DNA of 64,000 nucleotides, taken from Candidatus Woesearchaeota archaeon (GTDB lineage Archaea > Nanobdellota > Nanobdellia > Woesearchaeales > GCA-2686295). Positions 18,579 to 27,476 of the stretch are shown one piece after another. Both the position numbers and the translations under genes were made by a program. How positions within the stretch are numbered: position 1 is the first letter of the stretch; each line of letters opens with the position of its first letter. The stretch is from the NCBI GenBank assembly GCA_013202845.1, contig JABMPT010000011.1, positions 55,478 to 119,477 on the forward strand, in the 5' to 3' direction. Below the pieces are notes generated by a model that ran no database searches, was not told where the DNA came from, and was given only the letters and a program-made list of their open reading frames with translations.

Positions 18579-18744
18579 ATGTCCTATTCATCGATGTTTC
18601 TTAATATACCCTACGACGCTGTATGTCCTGTGACTAGTGTTTCTCGTCTTGAAAATATTCCGGGTGACCTGTGTTTTTCTTCGGGAAAAGCTTTATATAC
18701 TTTCAACACATGCCCCTGACCCTATAGAGTTTTGGAGGGAAAAA
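18579..18744 (+). promoter_or_regulatory. Promoter region of the MoxR operon
   Basis: A TATA box CTTTATATAC lies at 18691-18700, predicting a start near 18720-18725. The ribosome site GGAGGG (18734-18739) is five bases before ATG 18745. Just upstream of the TATA box, bases 18674-18689 can fold into a six-pair stem closed by a UUCG tetraloop. The rest (18579-18670) has no coding pattern I trust; an ORF reading through it from 18501 looks like noise. Confidence 0.55.
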
Positions 18745-19641
18745 ATGAAGTACAAAGAAATAATTAACAAGGATTTTCAAGACATACTAGGACAGGATGA
18801 TACAAAGAAGCATTTGAAAAGTGCATTGCTCAGTGAGAGAAATATTATTCTTGTTGGCGCACCAGGAATTGGAAAGACAACCTTAGCTAAGAATGTTTCT
18901 AAGCTAATGCCAAAAACTGGTAATAAGCAAGCTCCATTTGTCAGAGTGCAGGGAAGCCCAGACCTGACTGCAGAAGACCTTATCGGAGACATTGATCCAA
19001 TCAAGGCATTGAAGTTTGGTCCGACAAGCAAGGAAGCATTCTCGCCTGGAAAAATCTTTCAAGCCAACAACGGAGTGCTGTTCTTTGACGAGATCAACCG
19101 TTGCTCTGAAAAGCTGCAGAACTCAATGTTGCAGGCTTTGGAAGAGAAGAAAGTTACTATTGGCAGCTACAAAGTGGACTTCGAAGCAGACTTTGTATTC
19201 ATAGGTACTATGAACCCTGAAGATACAAGCACAGAGCCATTGTCAGATGTTTTCCTGGACAGATTCGACCTTATTTACATGGAGTATCCGGAAACAGCAG
19301 AGATTGAAAAAGAGATAATTCATATGTCAGGAAAGAATATGATTGATTTCCCAGACAAATTAATGAATGTCTGCTTGAGATTCATCAGGATGCTGAGAGA
19401 GGACGAGAACGTTGAGAAGAAGCCAAGTGTCAGGGCAAGCATTGGATTGTATGAAAGGGCACAGACTCATGCTATATTAAGTAATAGAAAAAATGTCTCT
19501 ATCAAGGATGTGCAAGCAGTTCTTATATCTGTTATCAGCCACAGGATAAGGTTGAAGCCATCCATCAAGTATTTGAAGAAACCAGAGGACTATGTAAAGG
19601 AAGAGTTTGAAAAGTTCTGCGATAAGGGTGGTTATCTTTGA
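18745..19641 (+). CDS. MoxR-family AAA+ ATPase
   Basis: 298 residues from ATG 18745; a longer in-frame ORF from 18637 lacks a ribosome site and runs through the promoter. Walker A GAPGIGKTT is near residue 38, Walker B VLFFDEINR near 115, sensor 1 FIGTMNPED near 155 and the arginine-finger region DRFDL near 170. MoxR ATPases act as chaperones that remodel partner complexes and almost always sit next to a VWA-domain gene, as here. Target unknown. Confidence 0.9.
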   Translation: MKYKEIINKDFQDILGQDDTKKHLKSALLSERNIILVGAPGIGKTTLAKNVSKLMPKTGNKQAPFVRVQGSPDLTAEDLIGDIDPIKALKFGPTSKEAFSPGKIFQANNGVLFFDEINRCSEKLQNSMLQALEEKKVTIGSYKVDFEADFVFIGTMNPEDTSTEPLSDVFLDRFDLIYMEYPETAEIEKEIIHMSGKNMIDFPDKLMNVCLRFIRMLREDENVEKKPSVRASIGLYERAQTHAILSNRKNVSIKDVQAVLISVISHRIRLKPSIKYLKKPEDYVKEEFEKFCDKGGYL

Positions 19642-20830
19642 CAGCCTACAAAATGATTATGAGGAAGTGGAAGTAAAGAGTGCTGAACCAATAGATGAGA
19701 TTTCTGGTAAGCTCAAGAAAGATGACAAACTAGATAAGTTGATGAGTTCTGTCTTGCAGGGCGACAAGGACCAGATAGATGACGGTAAGTTGATTCTTGA
19801 AAGCATTAATCAAGGTGTAGGTTCATTTACACCTGACTTGATGATGAAGAACTTAGTGAGTAATTACAAATTAGCCAATAAGATGTATGGTGAAGTTATA
19901 ATTCGCAGATTAACAAATTATTCTCCTAACTATGTTGAAAAAAATATTAACATTCCTGAGTTTCAAAGAGAGATAAGAAAGAATATTGAAGAGAATGTTG
20001 AAAGCCTGAAGAAGAAAGACTTGGTTTCGAAAGAGAATCATATTACTGATGATGGTTTGTTCTTAAGCTCTCTGGTCATGTACACAGAAGAACTGGATAA
20101 ATTGATTGCTAAAGGTTTTGGTGAGAAGAGGAAAAAAGAAAAGGATGTTCATGGCGAGAAAGAAGATACCCGTGGCTTTCAAAAATCAAGGTATAAAGAT
20201 ATTGCTATAAGGAGAACAATTAAAACAACTATTAGGAGAAGCCATGATGAAATATTGAAAGAAGATATCAAGATATATGACAGGCGCAGAAAAGGAAAGA
20301 TTTCAATCATTTACGGACTTGATTCAAGCGGCAGCATGAAAGGTGATAAATTAGCAACTGCAAAGAAAGCAGGGGTTGCATTGGCTTTCAAAGCAATCCA
20401 GGAAAAGAATTCTGTTGGCTTGATTGTCTTTGGCTCTGACATAAAGAACGTTGTTCAGCCAACAAATGACTTCATGAGTCTTTTAAGGAATCTGACAAGT
20501 ATCAGAGCATCCATGGAAACAGACATTGAGAAGACAATAAAGAAGTCAATAGAGTTGTTTCCAGCCAGAAAAGAGACAAAGCATTTGATCTTGTTGACAG
20601 ATGCCCTTCCAACAAAGGGCAAGAGGCCTGAGGAAGATACTATGAAAGCAGTATCCCTTGCAAGGAATTCAGGCATAACAATCTCAGTCATAGGCATAGA
20701 GCTTGACAAGAAAGGAGAGAAACTCGCAAAGAGGATAACAGAAGTTGGAGACGGAAAGCTCTACAGAGTTAAAGATTTAGAGAATATTGACAAGGTTATA
20801 TTGGAGGATTACTATTCTTTAGACGCGTAA
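19607..20830 (+). CDS. VWA-domain partner of the MoxR ATPase
   Basis: Up to 407 residues. The C-terminal ~200 residues are a von Willebrand A domain with an intact MIDAS site: DSSGSM near residue 239, a Thr in the ETDIEKT region, and LLTDALPT. The N-terminal half is helical and charged and probably contacts the ATPase. The start is uncertain: TTG 19607 overlaps the MoxR gene by 35 bases, GTG 19628 by 14 bases, and there is no ATG before residue ~47. Translational coupling with MoxR is likely either way. The 3' end overlaps the convergent dehydrogenase gene by 12 bases. Confidence 0.87.
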   Translation: MKSSAIRVVIFDSLQNDYEEVEVKSAEPIDEISGKLKKDDKLDKLMSSVLQGDKDQIDDGKLILESINQGVGSFTPDLMMKNLVSNYKLANKMYGEVIIRRLTNYSPNYVEKNINIPEFQREIRKNIEENVESLKKKDLVSKENHITDDGLFLSSLVMYTEELDKLIAKGFGEKRKKEKDVHGEKEDTRGFQKSRYKDIAIRRTIKTTIRRSHDEILKEDIKIYDRRRKGKISIIYGLDSSGSMKGDKLATAKKAGVALAFKAIQEKNSVGLIVFGSDIKNVVQPTNDFMSLLRNLTSIRASMETDIEKTIKKSIELFPARKETKHLILLTDALPTKGKRPEEDTMKAVSLARNSGITISVIGIELDKKGEKLAKRITEVGDGKLYRVKDLENIDKVILEDYYSLDA

Positions 20831-21802
20831 TAAAGTCTTAATTCTTTTATCTATTATTTGTCCTTCATAAACATGTGTAGCTCTCTCAAGCATTTCATTG
20901 AGTTTTCCTTTCTTAGGTTCTCCTTTCATAACCATATCTAAGAAAGGAGTTAGTGCTTTGCTAATAGCCTCTGATGATTCTAAAGGCCAAACACTTGGTG
21001 TGTGCGGATTGTTATAAATCAGAATCTGTCCAAAACGACCTAAGTGATAAAAGGGCGCTGTTGGAGGATGTGGAACACTTCCTTCAACACCATCACTACA
21101 AACATCTACAAACAAAGAACCTGATTTCATATCCTGTAAATCATCAATTGTTAAATAATTGCCACATGCAGGGTCATAATACCAACAATTAAAGACTACA
21201 TCAAAATTTCTTATTTTGGACAAAAAATCATCAAAGCCATCACGACCAACAAACTCATATTCTGCTCCTGCTTCTTTAAGTTTATCAAAAACACCTTGAG
21301 CGATTCTACCTCTTCCCAAGACTCCTATCTCTAGGTTTTCAGGAGAAGCTCTAGCAAAAGGCAATGCTTGATTTGCAGCTATATATCCAGCAAACCAACG
21401 ATTCTTCTCAAATAAATAATCACATTTACCGCCATTAGAATTATCACTATAAGTGTCTTCCCATGCAATACCAGTCATTCTGTGTTCTAAGACTGCACGA
21501 GCAACATCCTTCTTCTCAGATAAATACAACCAACCCATTAAAGTTTGACCATCTTGGAAGAATGCCACATCATCAATCCATGGTTTAGGAATGCATAAAA
21601 TATCATGTCCATAAGCTTCAAGCTTACTCTCAACATTAGCACCAGCGTCTCGGTAATCATTATCGGATAAATTTATATGTGCACCGTAACCAGTTTGAAA
21701 GAATAATTTTTGAGGATTCTCAATTCTCTCAACATCTTTCGGCAATAGAGCAACTCTAAATTCTTCAGGCATACCTGAGTTAACAAAACCTACTTCTTTC
21801 AT
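20819..21802 (-). CDS. Alanine dehydrogenase/PNT-type protein, carboxyethylornithine-synthase-like
   Basis: 327 residues. It resembles N5-(carboxyethyl)ornithine synthase, which reductively joins an amino acid to pyruvate. The N-terminal substrate domain has PEEFRVALLPKDVE near residue 12 and GYGAHINLSDNDYRDAG near residue 38. The Rossmann motif is VLGRGRIAQGVFDKL near residue 165, and the conserved end includes IYNNPHTPSVWPLESS. An AGGTTT site precedes ATG 21802. It is the last gene of the racemase/ATP-grasp/amidotransferase operon, so it may reduce or modify an amino-acid conjugate made by its neighbours (inference). Plain alanine dehydrogenase is less likely given the short length and this context. 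Confidence 0.75.
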   Translation of the reverse strand: MKEVGFVNSGMPEEFRVALLPKDVERIENPQKLFFQTGYGAHINLSDNDYRDAGANVESKLEAYGHDILCIPKPWIDDVAFFQDGQTLMGWLYLSEKKDVARAVLEHRMTGIAWEDTYSDNSNGGKCDYLFEKNRWFAGYIAANQALPFARASPENLEIGVLGRGRIAQGVFDKLKEAGAEYEFVGRDGFDDFLSKIRNFDVVFNCWYYDPACGNYLTIDDLQDMKSGSLFVDVCSDGVEGSVPHPPTAPFYHLGRFGQILIYNNPHTPSVWPLESSEAISKALTPFLDMVMKGEPKKGKLNEMLERATHVYEGQIIDKRIKTLLRV

Positions 21803-21816
21803 TTTAAACCTCTCAG

Positions 21817-22368
21817 CTAAATTTTCATATCCTTACCATAATTTTTGACATATCTTTCTATAAATAAATCTCTTATGTGTTCACCAAATTCGCCAGATGC
21901 TTCGGGGTGACCTTGAACTCCAAAAAAAGGTTTTGTCTTATGACTCATAACTTCAATTATATCGCCTTCTTTTTTTAGAACATTAAATTCTTTTGGCGCA
22001 TCTTTCAAGAATTGTTCATGAGTGTAAAAGAGTCTTCCCTTTTTCCCTAATAACTCGAAATTAAAAAAACCTTCTCTACGATAACCTAAATTATACAAAG
22101 TTGCACCAAAAATAACTCCAAACAGCTGATGACCTAAACAAATTCCAAAAATAGGCTTATCAGTGGTTTTGATGAATTTCTTTTCATCAGTAAGCTCCGA
22201 TCTTTTTGGTATATCTATAGGACCACCTGAAAGCACGATGAAATCAAATCTTACAGTGTTTACATCTATAAAATCTGCATGATTCACAAGTACAGGTGAA
22301 TAATCAGCAAACAAATTCAATAGCTCATTCTCAAAAGCTGTTTCATGGGATACAATCAAACATCTCAT
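21817..22368 (-). CDS. Class I glutamine amidotransferase
   Basis: 183 residues. The catalytic triad is visible: Cys in PIFGICLGHQLFG (near residue 76) and His-x-Glu in FGVQGHPEASG (near 153). It is a lone GATase1 domain of TrpG/GuaA size, so it should release ammonia from glutamine for a partner enzyme. The nearest candidate is the ATP-grasp ligase 14 bases upstream in the same operon. GuaA or TrpG subunits proper are less likely, because no synthetase partner of those pathways is nearby. Confidence 0.85.
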   Translation of the reverse strand: MRCLIVSHETAFENELLNLFADYSPVLVNHADFIDVNTVRFDFIVLSGGPIDIPKRSELTDEKKFIKTTDKPIFGICLGHQLFGVIFGATLYNLGYRREGFFNFELLGKKGRLFYTHEQFLKDAPKEFNVLKKEGDIIEVMSHKTKPFFGVQGHPEASGEFGEHIRDLFIERYVKNYGKDMKI

Positions 22369-22382
22369 TTCTTTATACCTTT

Positions 22383-23399
22383 TTATTGCAATAGATTTTC
22401 CTGAATTTTTTTATGTAACAAAGAAACAGTAGATTCTACTTTATCTGGATATGGATAACTATTAAGTTCCAAAAAAACAGGTTCAAAATTCTCACCTTCA
22501 AAAATGACGTCAACACCTGAATAGTTTAGGCCTAAAATCTCTGAACTTTTCCTTATTAGCTCAAACGCTTCCTTAATTTGTCCTTCAATCGGAGAAATGG
22601 AAAGCAAAGCATATACAGGATCTCTTGTAGTTCCTTGAGAAGCACTGGTAATGGAACCGGTTGTTCTACGACTATAACCAAAGAACGGATCAACTTCACC
22701 AAAAAAATATCTTCCCCTTAAGTCAAAATTCACTTGGTCAGTTAAAGGGTTCGTAACAGCTTTCTCTACGATAACTTCATGCTCTAAAAGCTTTTTTAAA
22801 AAATCAGTATCGCCTGTGATATCTACCTCTCTCCAAGAATGATCATCTTCACAATTAGAAATGACATTACCATCATACTTAAAATTAGTGGTCCATTTGC
22901 CAGGGCTTATATAAGAGATTCCTTTCCCACAACTACCATAACGGACCTTTATGTAAACAGCTCCGCCTGATTCAACCTCCGACATTACAGCATCCAGGGA
23001 CTTGTCAAGATTCTCTGCAACCCTTATTCCATGCTTAGCCAACAATTCCTTTGGTTGAAACTTATCCCTTTCCATTAGCATGATTTCAGGTTTGTTGACA
23101 TACATAGCGTTAGGAAAAGAATTTTCGAACAACTCTCTCATATTATTAACAAGTTCTACTATAGAATTCCCAAAAGTTTCACAGCCATACAACTCTCCAT
23201 TTTGTGTATCAACTATTTCATCCCAAAGAGAATAAGGAAAACAAAACAATAGGGGAACATCTGAAGCGATTCTACTAGAATTCGCTAGTTCCTGATATGT
23301 AAATGATCTAACTCCAGAAAGTTTACTGAAATACGGAAAAGTCAGATCTAAATCTGAATTAAGAGTTCTCTCATCACCGACAACAAATATATCATTCAT
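22383..23399 (-). CDS. ATP-grasp ligase of unknown substrate
   Basis: 338 residues. It shows the ATP-grasp pattern: a lysine in VYIKVRYGSCGKGISYI (residue ~150) followed by the glycine-rich loop, HEVIVEKAV, and the metal-binding end VDVIFEGENFEPVFLELNSYPYPD. The N-terminal ~110 residues form the family pre-grasp domain. ATP-grasp enzymes join a carboxylate to an amine. The start overlaps the racemase stop by four bases, so the two are coupled. Together with the amidotransferase and dehydrogenase it suggests a short peptide or amidated amino acid as product (inference). Confidence 0.8.
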   Translation of the reverse strand: MNDIFVVGDERTLNSDLDLTFPYFSKLSGVRSFTYQELANSSRIASDVPLLFCFPYSLWDEIVDTQNGELYGCETFGNSIVELVNNMRELFENSFPNAMYVNKPEIMLMERDKFQPKELLAKHGIRVAENLDKSLDAVMSEVESGGAVYIKVRYGSCGKGISYISPGKWTTNFKYDGNVISNCEDDHSWREVDITGDTDFLKKLLEHEVIVEKAVTNPLTDQVNFDLRGRYFFGEVDPFFGYSRRTTGSITSASQGTTRDPVYALLSISPIEGQIKEAFELIRKSSEILGLNYSGVDVIFEGENFEPVFLELNSYPYPDKVESTVSLLHKKIQENLLQ

Positions 23400-24151
23400 T
23401 CTTCCTCTTCTTCAGCAAGCAAAAAAAGCTTATCAGTCCTTATTGAAGTTGACAGCTGAACAGCTTTCTCTGCCAGAATTTTAGTTGGATTTATAAGAAT
23501 ACAATTAACATGTTTCTGTTCCAAAGCCAAAGGTATCTCTGTGCAACCTAAAATAATTGCTTCGGCTCCTCTTTTGAGAAGCTTTGAAACTGCTTTTAGC
23601 AAGAATATTCTGGGGACATTTTTCCTGCCTGATTTAATTCCTCTTGAGCCATAGATTGCTTCCATAACCAATCCTTCCTGGTTGAATTGATCAAGAGTTA
23701 CAATTTCTATTCCTTCCTTTCTAAAGGCATTAGTATAAATTCCGGTTTCCACAGTTCCTGTAGTTGCCAAAAGCCCAATCATTTTCATATCAGGGTAATT
23801 GTTCTTAACAAAAAAAACCGTTTCCTCAATCATGCTGAGAAAAGGCAAGTTGACAAAAGGCCTTATCTCATTAATAAAAAAATGTGAAGTGTTGCATGGC
23901 ATGATCAAGAAATCAGCTCCAATCTCTTCAAGTTTCCTTGCAGAGTTCAAAATAGCAGGAACAGGGGACTCGCCACCAAAAAGAATAGCATCTGTCCTGT
24001 CAGGAACCTGTGGTACCCCTGCAATAAATACAGGGACATGCTCCTGGTCTTTTTTTGCAGGAGTTGCCTTTATAACTTCAGCATAAAGATTTGCCGTCGC
24101 TTCCGGACCCATTCCTCCAACAATGCCAATAGTTCCAAAATCGTTAATCAT
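23396..24151 (-). CDS. Aspartate/glutamate racemase family protein
   Basis: 251 residues. It starts with the family motif GIVGGMGPEATANLY, and both catalytic cysteines are in place: MPCNTSHFF (near residue 92) and ILGCTEIPL (near 205). These enzymes invert Asp, Glu or related amino acids without a cofactor. ATG 24151 was chosen because a TATA box at 24170-24181 lies about 25 bases upstream; the longer form from 24193 has no signal. It is the first gene of a four-gene operon and divergent from a two-module Lrp-like regulator, so it probably supplies a D-amino acid to the ATP-grasp ligase (inference). Confidence 0.88.
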   Translation of the reverse strand: MINDFGTIGIVGGMGPEATANLYAEVIKATPAKKDQEHVPVFIAGVPQVPDRTDAILFGGESPVPAILNSARKLEEIGADFLIMPCNTSHFFINEIRPFVNLPFLSMIEETVFFVKNNYPDMKMIGLLATTGTVETGIYTNAFRKEGIEIVTLDQFNQEGLVMEAIYGSRGIKSGRKNVPRIFLLKAVSKLLKRGAEAIILGCTEIPLALEQKHVNCILINPTKILAEKAVQLSTSIRTDKLFLLAEEEEE

Positions 24152-24169
24152 ATCATATATAAGTAAGAA

Positions 24170-24181
24170 TAATATATAAAA
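24170..24181 (-). promoter_or_regulatory. TATA box of the racemase operon
   Basis: TTTATATATTAT on the minus strand, about 25 bases before ATG 24151. It predicts a leaderless operon mRNA. Confidence 0.5.
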
Positions 24182-24212
24182 ACAACCACTCATATTTTTG
24201 TAGAAAAGGCAG

Positions 24213-24228
24213 AATATTTATAAATATT
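24213..24228. promoter_or_regulatory. 16-bp perfect palindrome over the regulator's TATA box
   Basis: AATATTTATAAATATT is fully self-complementary and contains the TATA element for ATG 24247 (centre about 26 bases upstream). Lrp-type proteins bind palindromic AT-rich sites, so this may be the autoregulatory operator, and it could also act on the divergent operon. AT-rich palindromes also arise by chance. Confidence 0.45.
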
Positions 24229-24246
24229 GAAAGATTTACAAACAAT

Positions 24247-25191
24247 ATGAACAAAAAAATTAGTAAATTGTTATTTCTTCTCTCGGAGAATAGTCGGATA
24301 ACGACTCAGGCATTGAGTAAAAAGATACGTTCCAGTCAGCAATCAGCGTCATATCTCATCAAACAACTTAGCAAGAAAAAAATCATTCAAAACTACAACG
24401 CAATAGTTGATCCTATCAAGTTAGGATTCACAAACGTTTTTGTAGGTCTGAATTATTTGGTTTTTGATACCCAAACAAAGAGAGAAATTCTTGGAGAATT
24501 AAAAAAAATAGACTCAATAATAAGCATAGAAGAAGGAAGCCAGGGAGCAGATCTCATCTTAGAATATTGTATCAACAATCTATCAGCATTTAACAAAATA
24601 CACTCAGAAATAACCCATAAATTCCACAAAAGTATAGAAACTAAATTCATATTCCCAGTAGTTGTAAAGCACAAGTATCCAAAATCTTATTTGATAAACA
24701 AGAATAATATAGAAGAAATAATATTATGTGGTGATAGAGAGACTAGGAGACTAAACGAGAAGGAGATGACAGTGCTCAAAGAACTTATCAAAGAATCTAA
24801 TATAACATATGCAAAACTATCTCAGAAAGCAGATTCTGCAGCCAGAACAATAGTGAATATCAAAAGAAGATTAGAAAAAAACCGAATAATAAGAGGATAC
24901 AGTTGCATTTTAAACTACAAAAAACTAGGAATAAACAGACAATTATTGTTTTTAAAGCTCCCGAGCATCGGAATAAAAGAGATGAGCAAGATGCTGGCAT
25001 ACTGTTTAACGCATAAAAACATAACTGAACTAATCAAGGTTATTGGAGAATACCAATTATGCATTGTTTTTGAAAGCATGGGAAAAAACCATCTAATAAA
25101 CGAATTAAGATCAATATTTCCAATAAAAGAATACTTGATAGTGGACATCGACAATATAGTAAAGAAAACATATATACCAGAAAATATTTGA
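24247..25191 (+). CDS. Tandem Lrp/AsnC-type transcription regulator
   Basis: 314 residues in two Lrp-like halves. Residues 1-55 form a winged helix-turn-helix (NSRITTQALSKKIRSSQQSA), followed by a RAM-like alpha/beta domain to ~150. A second HTH at ~175-225 (ESNITYAKLSQKADSAARTI) is followed by a second RAM-like domain. Ordinary Lrp proteins are ~150 residues, so this is a fused dimer. It is divergent from the amino-acid operon with only 95 bases between, so local control of that operon by an amino acid ligand is the simplest idea (inference). Confidence 0.83.
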   Translation: MNKKISKLLFLLSENSRITTQALSKKIRSSQQSASYLIKQLSKKKIIQNYNAIVDPIKLGFTNVFVGLNYLVFDTQTKREILGELKKIDSIISIEEGSQGADLILEYCINNLSAFNKIHSEITHKFHKSIETKFIFPVVVKHKYPKSYLINKNNIEEIILCGDRETRRLNEKEMTVLKELIKESNITYAKLSQKADSAARTIVNIKRRLEKNRIIRGYSCILNYKKLGINRQLLFLKLPSIGIKEMSKMLAYCLTHKNITELIKVIGEYQLCIVFESMGKNHLINELRSIFPIKEYLIVDIDNIVKKTYIPENI

Positions 25192-25266
25192 TATTTTCTG
25201 TATATTGATGAAGACACACCAACATTCCAGAAAACCTTTAAATAAACAACAAAAGTTCAAAGAAAA

Positions 25267-25854
25267 ATGAAGATACTGGCATTCGCAGACCATCATGGAA
25301 GCCCTGAAGATTTTAAAGAGATAGCTAAGAAAGCAAAGAAAGCAGATATCATCATCTGCGCAGGAGACTTCACAATCTTTGAGAACGAGATAGAGTATAT
25401 CATGGAGCAGATGAACAAGCTGTCTAAAACAGTTCTGTTGATACACGGAAACCATGAAGATGAAGACACTGTAAGGTTTTTAGCAAAGCATTTCAAGAAC
25501 ATAGAATTCATACATGGCGGATACTTTGAAACTGATGAATATATCTTTATCGGATACGGCGGAGGTGGATTCGCAACCACAGACCCATTATTTGAAGAAT
25601 TATCTAAGAAATTTAAGGAAGTAATGAAAGGAAAAAAGACAATAATGATAACACATGGCCCACCATACGGCACAAAAACAGACTTATTAGGTATGGGTTA
25701 TGTGGGCAACAAGAGTTTTACAAGATTCATCAAGAAAGAACAGCCAGAACTATTTCTATGCGGACACCTACATGAGACATTCCACAAGCATGACAAGATA
25801 GGAAAGACTAGAGTTATTAATCCAGGCCCAGATGGAGAGATTATTGACCTTTGA
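25267..25854 (+). CDS. Calcineurin-like metallophosphoesterase
   Basis: 195 residues. All metal-binding motifs of the family are there: DHHG (residue ~8), CAGDFT (~32), IHGNHEDE (~60), THGPPYGT (~128) and CGHLHETF (~159). Small stand-alone members of this group hydrolyse phosphodiesters or phosphomonoesters. The precise substrate cannot be told. A TTTAAATAA element about 25 bases upstream fits a leaderless start. Taw1 begins 2 bases after its stop. Confidence 0.9.
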   Translation: MKILAFADHHGSPEDFKEIAKKAKKADIIICAGDFTIFENEIEYIMEQMNKLSKTVLLIHGNHEDEDTVRFLAKHFKNIEFIHGGYFETDEYIFIGYGGGGFATTDPLFEELSKKFKEVMKGKKTIMITHGPPYGTKTDLLGMGYVGNKSFTRFIKKEQPELFLCGHLHETFHKHDKIGKTRVINPGPDGEIIDL

Positions 25855-25856
25855 AA

Positions 25857-26942
25857 ATGTTATCTAAATCTGCAAAAGAAGAATTGAAGAAACAAGTATA
25901 TAGAGTCATAGGTAATCACAGCGCTGTAAAAGTCTGCGGCTGGACAAAAAGCATGATAAGAGGTCTTGGAGGCTGTTACAAACTAAAATTCTACGGTATC
26001 CAAAGCCATCAATGCATGCAGATGACAACTTCGATGTCATGCGCAAACAGATGTGTTTTCTGCTGGAGAGGATACAAAGCACCAGTATCCAAGGAATGGG
26101 AGTGGGAAGTTGATGATCCAGAGATGATACTCGAAGAAAGCGAGAAAGCACACCATAATTTGCTTGTAGGTTTCAAAGGCAATAAAGAAGCAAATAAAGC
26201 AATATATGAAAAGTCAAAAACAGTGAAGCACGTAGCATTATCACTAACAGGCGAACCGATAATATATCCTAAGATAAACGAGCTAATAGACCTGTTTCAT
26301 AAAAAAGGCATATCAACATTCCTGGTAACAAATGCTCAATATCCAGAGCAGATTAGAGATTTGAAACCAATAACACAGCTATACATAAGCCTGGACGCAC
26401 CAACAAAAGAATTATTGAAAAAGATAGATCTTCCATTGTTCAAAGATTACTGGGAAAGACTGAATAAAAGCCTGGAATGCATGGCAGAGAAGAAAGGAAG
26501 AACATGCATCAGGCTGACAATCATTAAAGGCATTAATGACAATCATTTGAAAGAATACGCTGCACTTTTAGAAAAAGGAGACCCAGACTTCATAGAAGTA
26601 AAAGCCTATATGCATATTGGTGAATCAAGAGAAAGACTAAAAAGAGAGAATATGCCAATTCATGAAGAAATAGTAGCTTTCAGCAAAGAATTAGTGAAAG
26701 AACTGCCAGAGTATGACATAGTATCAGAACACATACCATCTCGCGTAATATTGCTTGCAAAAAAGAAATTCAAAAAGCAAGGCAAATGGCATACCTGGAT
26801 AAACTTCAAAAAGTTTCATGAAAACAACAATCTAAAAACAGAAGACTTCTTACTCCCAACGCCACAAACAGGATTGAGTGGAAAAGGGACTAAGGATTTG
26901 ATTCGGGAAAGGAGAAAGGAAGAAATAGAACTTCAAGATTAA
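25857..26942 (+). CDS. taw1: tRNA 4-demethylwyosine synthase (Taw1), radical SAM
   Basis: 361 residues. It makes the tricyclic 4-demethylwyosine base from m1G37 in tRNA-Phe, using pyruvate and SAM. The radical-SAM cluster CANRCVFCWRG is near residue 60. An N-terminal Cys (VKVCGWTKS, near 24) and GCYKLKFYGIQSHQCMQ provide the second cluster ligands known in TYW1/Taw1. SLTGEPIIYPKI is the family version of the GGE motif. ATG 25857 follows the preceding stop by 2 bases; TTG 25851 would overlap it. It has no fused flavodoxin domain, as in other archaea. Confidence 0.93.
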   Translation: MLSKSAKEELKKQVYRVIGNHSAVKVCGWTKSMIRGLGGCYKLKFYGIQSHQCMQMTTSMSCANRCVFCWRGYKAPVSKEWEWEVDDPEMILEESEKAHHNLLVGFKGNKEANKAIYEKSKTVKHVALSLTGEPIIYPKINELIDLFHKKGISTFLVTNAQYPEQIRDLKPITQLYISLDAPTKELLKKIDLPLFKDYWERLNKSLECMAEKKGRTCIRLTIIKGINDNHLKEYAALLEKGDPDFIEVKAYMHIGESRERLKRENMPIHEEIVAFSKELVKELPEYDIVSEHIPSRVILLAKKKFKKQGKWHTWINFKKFHENNNLKTEDFLLPTPQTGLSGKGTKDLIRERRKEEIELQD

Positions 26943-26984
26943 TTCTACCAAAACCCTTATATACTATATATATAACAAACAAGT

Positions 26985-27476
26985 ATGTTATTAAAGACTG
27001 CAATAAAGAATATCGAAGCTTCTAAAGAGTTCAAGGATTTCAAAAAGAACAATCAAGATTTCTATTTGGTACACGCATTCACATTAATAGATAAGGTTCA
27101 ACAAGATTGGCAGGTAGGGTATTACAGCAAGACAAAGGACAAGGTTGTTGTTTTCCTGACAGGAAAAGAGATTACAAAAAGCCCTGAAGAAGAGGTTTTC
27201 AAGAAACCAGGGCATAAAGTGAAAGAACTCAACATGAAAAACATAAAGTTAAACCTTGAACAAGCAATAAAGAAAGCTAATGAATTGGTAAAGAAGAAGT
27301 ACTCTGCAGAACTAGTTAACAAAACAATCTGCATCTTGCAAAACCTAGAGACAGAACTGTACAACTTAACATTAGTTTCTCAAGCTTTTAACATCATAAA
27401 CATAAAGATTGATGCAAAGACTGGTGAAGTCTTGCATGAATCAAGGCAATCAATTCTAGGCTTAAAAAAACAATGA
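26985..27476 (+). CDS. PepSY-like hypothetical protein
   Basis: 163 residues, no signal peptide, Lys-rich. The C-terminal half has the helix-strand pattern of PepSY-type domains, ending FNIINIKIDAKTGEVLHES, where 'D..TG.v' is the typical PepSY turn. A TATA-like element (TATATATATAA, about 26960-26970) is just upstream, giving a very short or absent leader. The four-base overlap with the hydrolase gene implies coupling. Function unknown. Confidence 0.7.
   Translation: MLLKTAIKNIEASKEFKDFKKNNQDFYLVHAFTLIDKVQQDWQVGYYSKTKDKVVVFLTGKEITKSPEEEVFKKPGHKVKELNMKNIKLNLEQAIKKANELVKKKYSAELVNKTICILQNLETELYNLTLVSQAFNIINIKIDAKTGEVLHESRQSILGLKKQ

Noticed and set aside
18501..18719. Plus-strand ORF of 72 codons before the MoxR gene
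   Set aside because: It crosses the MoxR promoter, has no ribosome site and reads as noise.
20819..21802. Plain alanine dehydrogenase call
   Set aside because: It is shorter, its N-terminal and C-terminal motifs match the carboxyethylornithine-synthase-like branch better, and the operon context differs.
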